From: G963556115 sp963677015
GTDB lineage: Bacteria; Planctomycetota; SZUA-567
DNA: 64,000 nucleotides
NCBI GenBank assembly: GCA_963677015.1
Contig: OY781533.1
Location: forward strand, 1,364,001 to 1,428,000
Reading direction: 5' to 3'
The position numbers and the translations under genes are program-made. Under the pieces are notes generated by a model. The model did not search any database. It saw only the letters and a list, made by a program, of their open reading frames with translations, and was not told where the DNA came from. Of this stretch, positions 36,612 to 43,142 are shown piece by piece (position 1 is the first letter of the stretch; each line of letters begins with the position of its first letter).

Positions 36612-37821
36612 AAAATATTTATCTATTTTGCTGAAACCAACAAATGCATGCAATATGAAATGTTCCTTTTGTTATCAAAAAATTAACTCCTATTCTAATT
36701 TCCAATCAATGTCAAATGAGACAATTAATATAATAGCAGATTTATTTGATGAAAAAACTTCACGAAATATTAATTTTCAGTGGATTGGTGGAGAGTGCTT
36801 TCTTAAAGAACTTGATTACTATAAAAATGCAACTGAAATTCTAAGCAGAGCTTCAAATGATACAGTTGCTATTAATCACTGTTTTCAAACAAATGGATCA
36901 TTAATTGACGAAAGATGGTGTCAGTATTTTAAAGATAACAAGAATGTTTCTTTATCAATAAGCTTTGAGGTTATTCCAGATATACAAAACAAATATCGAC
37001 CATTTATTGACACCTCGTCGCCACCTTCATATGATGTTCTTACGAGTAATCTTGATTTATTGAGATATTACAATATTAATTTTGGAGTTTTATCTGTTAT
37101 CACACCTGAAGTAATTGAAATTGACGCTAAAAAATGGCTTAAAGAAGTTTTTAAAGTTGGAGTGAGATCGATAGGATTACAATTATGCTATCAAGATTCA
37201 TACTGGGGCAGTGAAAATACAATTGGAAAATATTTAGAATGGTTAAGTGATTTGTTTATTGCTCAAAGCGATCATAATAATAGTGTTACACACCAAAGCG
37301 ATTGTATTTTAATCAGAGAGAGTTACTACTTGTATAACACAATTATAATGGAGCAGCCTTTAATCGTGTCTTGTCATAATAATATTAAAAATTGTGCTGA
37401 TTATTTATTTACTATTGACGCAACTGGCAGTATTTTTTCATATTGTGATTCATTTATTGGGTTAAAAGCTGAAAGTATTGATTTTTGCCTCGGAAATATT
37501 AGAGATTATTCAAGCTTTTCTGAAATTTTCGAAAGTAAAAAGTATAATGACTTAAAAAGTACTTATGATAAATTTAGAAGGCTTTGTGGTGATTGCAAAT
37601 ATCACATAATTTGCAATGGAGGATGCCCTTTGTTCAAAAATTTTAGCATTGATAATGGGGTTTTAAGTGAAAACAAAACAAACTCATCATACTGTTTACT
37701 TGCTAGAGGATTGCTAAGCTATTGCTTAGATATTGAAAAACGCAACCTAATAAAGTCAATATATAACTATTTTAGAAATGACTCTATTAGGCCATGCAGT
37801 TTTTTTCTAACAAAAATTTAA
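36601..37821 (+). CDS. Radical SAM/SPASM-like peptide maturase 2
   Basis: A 406-residue radical SAM enzyme starting MSYKKYL; the ATG overlaps the stop of maturase 1 by 11 nt, so the two are translationally coupled. The cluster motif is C17-x3-C21-x2-C24 (CNMKCSFC), followed by WIGGE and QTNGSLIDERW. The C-terminus has a standard SPASM pattern, including CGDCKYHIICNGGCP. It is a distant paralogue of maturase 1 (shared IGGE, QTNGSLI, GVLSVI segments) rather than a recent duplicate, so the two probably act on different residues or form a heteromeric machine (inference). Confidence 0.88.
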   Translation: MSYKKYLSILLKPTNACNMKCSFCYQKINSYSNFQSMSNETINIIADLFDEKTSRNINFQWIGGECFLKELDYYKNATEILSRASNDTVAINHCFQTNGSLIDERWCQYFKDNKNVSLSISFEVIPDIQNKYRPFIDTSSPPSYDVLTSNLDLLRYYNINFGVLSVITPEVIEIDAKKWLKEVFKVGVRSIGLQLCYQDSYWGSENTIGKYLEWLSDLFIAQSDHNNSVTHQSDCILIRESYYLYNTIIMEQPLIVSCHNNIKNCADYLFTIDATGSIFSYCDSFIGLKAESIDFCLGNIRDYSSFSEIFESKKYNDLKSTYDKFRRLCGDCKYHIICNGGCPLFKNFSIDNGVLSENKTNSSYCLLARGLLSYCLDIEKRNLIKSIYNYFRNDSIRPCSFFLTKI

Positions 37822-37875
37822 TCTTTAAATGACAAAAGAATATATTAGCTTTTCTGTAAAACACTAGGACCTAAA

Positions 37876-38136
37876 TTAATATTTCTCTGTAGATTCAATG
37901 ATTTTAGCTAGGTCAGGGCTTTGTGTCCGCAGATTTTCGATTAGGTGGTAGAGGTATTTGAAGCGGGTGTTGGCGAGTTTGGTGGCATTAGATGCGAATT
38001 CAAACAGGCATGGGTGGCCGAGGTCGCGGTAGATGTCCTGTATCATGCCGATTATTGATTCTTTGGTGCAGCCGGTTATTTCAGCCGGTTGCACTTTTGC
38101 TATAATGATTGCTTCTTGGATTGACTTGTGTTTCAT
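37876..38136 (-). CDS. Small hypothetical protein (86 residues), possible remnant
   Basis: An 86-residue helical protein I do not recognise. Its DNA is clearly GC-richer than the radical SAM cassette it abuts. Its ATG overlaps (ATGA) the stop of an upstream in-frame segment reading ADNVNNTTQAAESRGQNNTN, itself preceded directly by a TGA, so an upstream coupled gene appears degraded. There is no good Shine-Dalgarno. It may be a surviving fragment of a two-gene module interrupted by the cassette. Confidence 0.4.
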   Translation of the reverse strand: MKHKSIQEAIIIAKVQPAEITGCTKESIIGMIQDIYRDLGHPCLFEFASNATKLANTRFKYLYHLIENLRTQSPDLAKIIESTEKY

Positions 38137-38232
38137 TTGTCTTTGGCGTTGGTATTATTCTGTCCGCGGGATTCGGCTGCTTGAGTAGTGTTGTTGACGT
38201 TGTCGGCTCAGGCAATAGTAAAATCTCTATAA
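38137..38232 (-). pseudogene. Possible degraded gene upstream of the 86-residue ORF
   Basis: On the minus strand the segment reads DDYRDFTIA-stop-ADNVNNTTQAAESRGQNNTN and ends in an ATGA overlap with the next gene. The residue composition and stop-start overlap look like a real coding C-terminus, but the internal TGA and a TAA close upstream leave too little for a functional gene. The homology is unknown. Confidence 0.3.
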
Positions 38233-38369
38233 TCATCTTAGTTTTGGTGTTCGTTACTGTTTTGTTCTTTGTAAGTTGGGGTAATTAATTTTGGGTTATT
38301 TACTTGCTAAATATGAGGTTTATGGTATTTTTTATGTTATAAAAAATTTAAGCATATTAAGGAATGACT

Positions 38370-38945
38370 ATGGTTGTGGCGTGGAAGTATAATGACCTTG
38401 AATTTGAATATTTAGATAAAGATATTATTCCAGAACTTATAAAAGGGCTCAATGATCCGGAGGTAGAGAAATATCTTTGGTTTGCTCCTGTAACAATAGA
38501 AACGTTTGAAGGATATGCATTGCCAATTATTACGGCACAACAGGAAGCTGCGAATAAAGGTGAATATCCTCGTGATGCTATTTTTGCAATCTATGCGAAT
38601 GGGGATTTAATTGGGATTTGCGGACTAACTCAAATTGTTGATGCGCATAATTGCGGACTAATTGGTTATCAGCTGAAACGGTCAGCGTGGGGTAATGGTT
38701 ATGCAACTCTAAGTCTTAAATTTCTTATTTATTATGCTGCGGAATACCATAATTTTAGGAAGCTTTTTGGCGATTGTGTTACTGATAATATTGCTTCGTT
38801 TAAAGTTATGGAAAAATGTGGTTTTACCTATGAAGGTACAATAAAAGAAAAATATGATCTGGGCGGTACGCTGCATGATAATAGCTGGTTCGGTTTGAGA
38901 ATGTGTGAAGCGGAAATATGTTCTGATATTCAGCAACAAGATTAA
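38370..38945 (+). CDS. GNAT family N-acetyltransferase (RimJ/RimL-like)
   Basis: A 191-residue acetyltransferase of the GNAT fold. The acetyl-CoA-binding region is IGYQLKRSAWGNGYATLSLKF (about residues 100-120), and the C-terminal NIASFKVMEKCGFTYEGT is typical of RimJ/RimL-type enzymes. It acetylates an amine on a protein N-terminus or a small molecule. The start is set at the ATG 6 nt after AAGGA; the ATG two codons earlier touches the Shine-Dalgarno. It is monocistronic, between the accessory zone and tRNA-Leu. Confidence 0.88.
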   Translation: MVVAWKYNDLEFEYLDKDIIPELIKGLNDPEVEKYLWFAPVTIETFEGYALPIITAQQEAANKGEYPRDAIFAIYANGDLIGICGLTQIVDAHNCGLIGYQLKRSAWGNGYATLSLKFLIYYAAEYHNFRKLFGDCVTDNIASFKVMEKCGFTYEGTIKEKYDLGGTLHDNSWFGLRMCEAEICSDIQQQD

Positions 38946-39002
38946 TTATGGTTAATTATTATACCCAAAAAGATTGTAAGAGCGCAGATTAATGATACAG
39001 AT

Positions 39003-39088
39003 TGGTGCCGGGGGGGGGATTTGAACCCCCACACCCTAGTGGATAAGAGATTTTGAATCTCTCGCGTCTGCCATTCCGCCACCCCGGC
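39003..39088 (-). tRNA. tRNA-Leu (anticodon CAA)
   Basis: A complete type II tRNA on the minus strand. The acceptor arms GCCGGGG and CCCCGGC pair. The anticodon stem AGAGA/TCTCT has loop TTCAAAA, giving anticodon CAA for the UUG codon. A long variable arm and the GGGGG-TTCAAAT-CCCCC T-arm are present, and the 3' CCA is encoded. Its 3' end faces the accessory zone. Confidence 0.95.
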
Positions 39089-39166
39089 GTATTTTGATAT
39101 GCCTAAACATTCTAAGTATTGGTCAAAAAATGTCAACTGTTTTTAATCGCTTTTTTTTAGTGTGTT

Positions 39167-39928
39167 TTAGAAGAATAATAATTTTAGACAGGAAGCGATT
39201 GTCAGGATCTTCACCAGGAAATTGAAGGTCTTTTCCGGTATCCATTTGAGCACCTTATAACCGATGAGAAAACCGATGATAATTGCCGGGACAATATAGA
39301 GATCCATAGTGATTGATTTGACGGTGATATTTCCGAGCTCGATGTGAAAAGGAACCTTTACCAGATTGATCACCAGGAATATCCAGGAGCGGACTCCCAT
39401 GAATTCATCTTTATTAATTCCGAGATAGAGCAGGTAAAGAATCATGACCGGTCCGGCGGCATTCGCCAGCATTGAGGTGCTTCCGCCGAGAAATGCCAGT
39501 ATGATCATTACGATGGGATTGGCGGCAGGGGTGGCACCGGAATGTCTGCGTTTCTGCCACTCTGAAAAGAGCAGCATAAATAGCACAATCAGGCCGATAA
39601 GTTCTTTGAGTCCGTTATTACTGAGAGGGTAGAATTTGAGCACCAGATAGCCTGAGACAATTCCAATGATAACCAGTGGCAGCGCCTTGAGGACTTCCTT
39701 GTAAATAACACTGCGTCGGTAGAAATAGATACCGAGAATGTCACCGCAGATCAGCAGTGGCAGGAGTATCCCTACGGAATAAGCTGCAGGAAAGATACTG
39801 GCCATGAGCGGAACCGCCAGAATACTGATACCGACCAGTCCGCCTTTGCCGAGTCCGATGATAATGCCAACTATTGCAAATAGTATCCAACCTAAATGGG
39901 GGTCAACTATAAAGGGATCTAACTGCAT
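39167..39928 (-). CDS. TSUP family anion transporter (TauE/SafE)
   Basis: A 253-residue membrane protein with about eight hydrophobic segments in two repeats, typical of the TauE/SafE (TSUP) family. Family features are GKGGLVGISILAVPLMA near the N-terminus and the repeated GGSTSMLANAAGPVMILYLL. Members export sulfite, sulfoacetate or related organic anions, or take up others. It sits 12 bp after the endonuclease IV gene, on the same strand as pyrE, forming a likely three-gene operon without an obvious shared function. Confidence 0.88.
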   Translation of the reverse strand: MQLDPFIVDPHLGWILFAIVGIIIGLGKGGLVGISILAVPLMASIFPAAYSVGILLPLLICGDILGIYFYRRSVIYKEVLKALPLVIIGIVSGYLVLKFYPLSNNGLKELIGLIVLFMLLFSEWQKRRHSGATPAANPIVMIILAFLGGSTSMLANAAGPVMILYLLYLGINKDEFMGVRSWIFLVINLVKVPFHIELGNITVKSITMDLYIVPAIIIGFLIGYKVLKWIPEKTFNFLVKILTIASCLKLLFF

Positions 39929-39940
39929 AATGTGATCTTT

Positions 39941-40795
39941 CTATTTTCCTGTGCCGGCTAGAAGTCTGGCTGTCTGTAAATTTCCCTGGTCATCACGTTC
40001 GTCGTTTATCGGGGTCTCAAGAATTACCGGCAGGTCTTTAGTATATTTAGAGTGTAGTATCTGCCGCATACCTTCTTCACCAATATTACCCAGTCCTATG
40101 TGCTGGTGGCGATCCTTGCCTCCGGCGAAACCGAACATGCTGTCATTCAGATGTATAACCTTTACCGCTCCGGGGTACATCTCTTTTTCAATATCTCTGC
40201 AGAAAGCGGCAAATACGTTATTCTTACGGATATCAATGCCACTGGCAAATGCGTGGCAGGTATCGAAGCAGATCCCGATTTTATCACTTCCAAGTCCGGA
40301 CCGGCGATATATTGCGGCGAGTTCTGCAGCGGATCTGCCGATTGTGTTGCCGCCGCCGGCAGTGTTTTCCAGCAGCCACTGCGGACCGTCAGGTATCTCA
40401 TCCGTAATTCGGCACAGGGCCGAGCAGATCTGCGCGATACCATTGTCTGTTCCGCTTTTTTTATGACTGCCGGGATGCAGTACCAGATAGCTGGCACCAA
40501 TATCTTTTGCCGCCTGATACTGTAGTAAGATGTGCTCTGTGGCCTTTGAATGAGCCGCTTTCTCCGGATTCGCCAGATTTGGCAGATAGGTGGCGTGAAC
40601 AGTTACCGGACTTTGTGCTTTGGCGGTAATGAGCTCTCTGAAATTATCTGCTTGTTGCGGGGTTATTGCCGGAGGACTCCAGGAACGGGGATTGCTGACA
40701 AAGAGCTGAAAAGTATCACAGCCGTTTGCTTCCGCCCGTTCCGGAGCTTTGTCGACTCCGCCTGAAATTGAAACATGTACACCGAATTTTTGCAT
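39941..40795 (-). CDS. nfo: Endonuclease IV (AP endonuclease)
   Basis: A 284-residue TIM-barrel zinc endonuclease that cuts abasic sites in base excision repair. Metal-binding segments are all present: VHATYLPNL (His), VLHPGSH (His), LLENTAGGG (Glu), CFDTCHAFASG (Asp and His), HLNDS, DRHQHIGLG and ILETP. Length matches the E. coli enzyme (285). It lies between pyrE and the TSUP transporter on the minus strand with short gaps, so it is probably cotranscribed with them. Confidence 0.96.
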   Translation of the reverse strand: MQKFGVHVSISGGVDKAPERAEANGCDTFQLFVSNPRSWSPPAITPQQADNFRELITAKAQSPVTVHATYLPNLANPEKAAHSKATEHILLQYQAAKDIGASYLVLHPGSHKKSGTDNGIAQICSALCRITDEIPDGPQWLLENTAGGGNTIGRSAAELAAIYRRSGLGSDKIGICFDTCHAFASGIDIRKNNVFAAFCRDIEKEMYPGAVKVIHLNDSMFGFAGGKDRHQHIGLGNIGEEGMRQILHSKYTKDLPVILETPINDERDDQGNLQTARLLAGTGK

Positions 40796-40828
40796 TGTAA
40801 CCGCTTGAACCTTTATTAGAAGCTGCTG

Positions 40829-41371
40829 TTACAGCAGATCATCTTTGGTGAAAATCGAGTAGAGCTTATAGCCTTTGGCGTTCAGGGCTTCCTCGCCGCC
40901 GTCAAGGCGATCAACAAGGGCGAAGATACCGACTATTTCGACATCCGGGCAGGTCTCGAGAACTCTGTCTATTGCTTTGATCGAACTGCCGCCGGTAGTA
41001 ACTACATCCTCAAGTATTGCCACTTTATCACCGGCTTTCAGTTCAGGGCCTTCTATCCACTGACCGGTACCATGAGCTTTAGGTTCTTTACGGACAATAA
41101 AGCCTTCATAAGGAGTGCCGGCATCAAAACTCATGGCGGTAACTGCACCAATCATGGCATCGGCTCCGAGGGTCATGCCGCCGACGCGGTTGATACCTTT
41201 ATCTTTCAGCATTTCAAGTAGAATTTTCGCAGTTAGATTCAAACCTTCAGCGCGTAGGGTTGAGGTCTTGCCGTTGAAATAAAAATCGCTTTTTTTGCCG
41301 GAGGCGAGAGTGAACTCACCGCGTAAAAAATCTATTTGTGACTTTAGCTTTTCTTTCCAGTCGCTGATCAT
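40829..41371 (-). CDS. pyrE: Orotate phosphoribosyltransferase
   Basis: A 180-residue enzyme of de novo pyrimidine synthesis that joins orotate to PRPP to give OMP. The PRPP-binding motif VAILEDVVTTGGSS is at about residues 117-130. FTLASGKKSDFYFNGK near the N-terminus is the typical orotate-side signature. It is first in the pyrE-nfo-TSUP minus-strand group. No attenuator is apparent in front of it on the minus strand. Confidence 0.95.
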   Translation of the reverse strand: MISDWKEKLKSQIDFLRGEFTLASGKKSDFYFNGKTSTLRAEGLNLTAKILLEMLKDKGINRVGGMTLGADAMIGAVTAMSFDAGTPYEGFIVRKEPKAHGTGQWIEGPELKAGDKVAILEDVVTTGGSSIKAIDRVLETCPDVEIVGIFALVDRLDGGEEALNAKGYKLYSIFTKDDLL

Positions 41372-41624
41372 GTTTTCTCCTCAGAGGCTTTGGGGATATA
41401 AAACTTCCAATAATTTATTTAACTATCATATAAATACCGATGTTCGAGTATATACACAGTTCAAATATTATATGTGAGATTGAGTTAAAAGGCTATGAGC
41501 TTTATTGAGAATTTTTAATTTTTACTCAGCAGGTTGGCATGAATAGTGTCTAACCTTTTTCATAACAGTTCATTAGAAATGCAGCTGATAGTGAATTGAT
41601 TTGTTGCAAAAAGTTGAAAAAAAG
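41372..41624. other. Intergenic DNA between pyrE and the candidate small RNA
   Basis: About 250 bp of AT-rich DNA, the left part of a 620-bp gene-free region. A weak hairpin (AGGTT...AACCT, 41531-41556) followed by T residues is visible on the plus strand, though no plus-strand gene ends here. Nothing else is supported. Confidence 0.3.
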
Positions 41625-41653
41625 TTGACTTAATTTGTGAAATAGACTATTCT
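41625..41653 (+). promoter_or_regulatory. Strong promoter inside the pyrE-41991 gap
   Basis: TTGACT (41625-41630), a 17-bp spacer and TATTCT (41648-41653). The nearest plus-strand coding gene starts 340 bp further on and a terminator intervenes, so this promoter probably drives a short non-coding transcript or an attenuated leader. Confidence 0.55.
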
Positions 41654-41659
41654 TAGTAG

Positions 41660-41799
41660 CGTGAGGCTACTTTTTCAAAATAGCTTCTCAAATGCGTTCA
41701 GTGTTGGTTTAAGACTTCCCCCTATTTTAGTTTTGAACTATATCGCTGGAATGTTAGAGCCCCTTCTAAAACACCCCCCTTAGAAGGGGCTCGTTTTGT
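41660..41799 (+). ncRNA. Candidate small RNA or attenuated leader (about 140 nt)
   Basis: The interval between the promoter at 41625-41653 and the terminator at 41757-41799 contains no open reading frame with a Shine-Dalgarno. It can fold: AAAATAG (41677-41683) can pair with CTATTTT (41722-41728), or TTCAAAA (41674-41680) with TTTTGAA (41731-41737), mutually exclusive helices. It does not match 6S RNA, SRP RNA, tmRNA or a riboswitch I know. It is either an independent small RNA or the leader of the downstream NMT1-like gene. Confidence 0.45.
41757..41799 (+). terminator. Strong hairpin terminator/attenuator
   Basis: A 13-bp perfect stem GAGCCCCTTCTAA/TTAGAAGGGGCTC (41757-41769 and 41780-41792) is followed by GTTTTGTT. 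It lies about 190 bp before the next start codon and after no protein gene on this strand. Confidence 0.7.
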
Positions 41800-41990
41800 T
41801 AGCTTAGGTTTTGTTGTGTAGCTTATGTTGGGGGAGTGGTTGTTGATTAATTAAAAAATCGAACTATAAATTTCGGGTATCCTAAAATATTACTTGCTTT
41901 TTCATATAATTTGTGATTAGCTGAAAAGGTATTGGGTTGTAGAGGATTCCCGGCGGTATTGATATTCATTTATTTTTAGGAGATGTAACA

Positions 41991-42911
41991 ATGGGCAAAA
42001 AAGTATTTAAAATTGCACACCTTCCGATTACTGATCATCTTGTTCTGGGTGTTGCCAAGGATATGGAGGACAAGGGAGAGGCTAATCTCGAAAAATGCAC
42101 AATTGAACCAATAAAGAAGGTTGGTTGGAATGAGATTGGTGATGCTTTGAGAAATAAGGAAGTTGACGGTGCGTTTATACTTGCGCCTTTTGCTATGGAG
42201 CTGTTTATCTCCGGGGCAGATATAAAATTGGTACTGTTCGGGCATAAGAACGGCTCTATTATCGCTTCAAGTAACTCAGGCGGTGTGAAAACACTTGGGG
42301 ATTTTAAAGGAAAGATTGTTGTCTTCCCATATCAGCTTTCAATACATACTTTGTTGTTCCATAAGTTGCTGAAAGCAAAAGGTTTGGAGATGGGACCGGG
42401 TAAGGATGTACAGATAGAGGTTATGGCGCCTGGTCAGATTCCTGAAGCTGTTGAATGGGATGAAGAAGGTGAATTGGCGGGATTTATTGTAGCTGAGCCA
42501 TTCGGCAGTCAGGTTGAAAAGATGGGTATCGGTAAAGTTATGGCTCTATCCAAGGATATCTGGCCTAATCACCCATGTTGTGTGCTGGTAATGCGTGAGA
42601 GTGCGCTGGAAGATAAGGAAGCTGTTCAGGAGTTTATTGATCTGCTGGTTAAGGCTGGTATTTATATTCAGGAAAACCCACAGGCTGTAACTTCAGTAGG
42701 AGCTAAATTCCTTGGTCAGGATGAAGATGTTGTTCTTAAGGTGTTAACCGAACCAGCAGATAGAATAACTACTCATGAGCTAATGCCTGTTCTTGATGAT
42801 TTGAAAAAGATTCAAAGTTATTTCCAGGAAAATCTCGGTAAATTGATGACTCCTATAGATTATGATAAATTTGTGGATACTTCGTATGCTCAGGCTGCCG
42901 GTGCAAAATAG
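41991..42911 (+). CDS. NMT1/NrtA-like substrate-binding protein, orphan and without signal peptide
   Basis: A 306-residue protein of the NMT1/THI5-like periplasmic-binding-protein superfamily, similar to NrtA/CmpA/SsuA components (KIAHLPITDHLVLGVA at the start, then GAFILAPFAMELF, DFKGKIVVFPYQ, GFIVAEPFGSQ). It begins MGKKVFKIAHL directly, with no signal peptide or lipobox, so it appears cytoplasmic. No ABC permease or ATPase gene is adjacent. It may be an intracellular binding or sensor protein, or be fused functionally to a distant system. The Shine-Dalgarno is AGGAG. A TATAAT at 41905-41910 may be its own -10. A terminator follows. Confidence 0.8.
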   Translation: MGKKVFKIAHLPITDHLVLGVAKDMEDKGEANLEKCTIEPIKKVGWNEIGDALRNKEVDGAFILAPFAMELFISGADIKLVLFGHKNGSIIASSNSGGVKTLGDFKGKIVVFPYQLSIHTLLFHKLLKAKGLEMGPGKDVQIEVMAPGQIPEAVEWDEEGELAGFIVAEPFGSQVEKMGIGKVMALSKDIWPNHPCCVLVMRESALEDKEAVQEFIDLLVKAGIYIQENPQAVTSVGAKFLGQDEDVVLKVLTEPADRITTHELMPVLDDLKKIQSYFQENLGKLMTPIDYDKFVDTSYAQAAGAK

Positions 42912-42937
42912 GCAGTGTTTTATCTTTAAAAATTATT

Positions 42938-42969
42938 CAGGTTGCTCATCTTTTGGGCAACCTGTTTTT
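42938..42969 (+). terminator. Rho-independent terminator after the NMT1-like gene
   Basis: The stem CAGGTTGC/GCAACCTG with an 11-nt loop is followed by five T residues. Confidence 0.88.
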
Positions 42970-43017
42970 AACTATAATTGTCTAGTTTCTTTTTTGTGCT
43001 TAAATAAGATAAAGTAT

Positions 43018-43046
43018 TTGGGTTTTTTCGCGAAAAAAGCTATAAT
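43018..43046 (+). promoter_or_regulatory. Promoter with CGCG palindrome in the spacer
   Basis: A TTGGGT -35 (43018-43023), 17-bp spacer and consensus TATAAT -10 (43041-43046). The spacer is mostly the 16-bp perfect palindrome TTTTTTCGCGAAAAAA (43023-43038), a position where a bound repressor would block polymerase. It lies about 95 bp upstream of the repeat protein gene. Confidence 0.5.
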
Positions 43047-43142
43047 ACTATTGCCGTTTTAAAAGATATTGCTCTTTTAAGATGCTGCTAAATAATTCTG
43101 GTGGCTTTTACTGGTAGTTTGTTGGTTGTGTTAGGTAGGGGT

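Noticed and set aside
34140..39003. Integrated element using tRNA-Leu as attachment site
   Set aside because: The accessory zone lies next to the tRNA 3' end, but I found no integrase gene and no direct repeat of the tRNA 3' end on the far side.
41660..41799. 6S RNA or SRP RNA
   Set aside because: It lacks the long closing stem with central bubble of 6S RNA and the conserved SRP apical sequence, so only an unassigned RNA is claimed.
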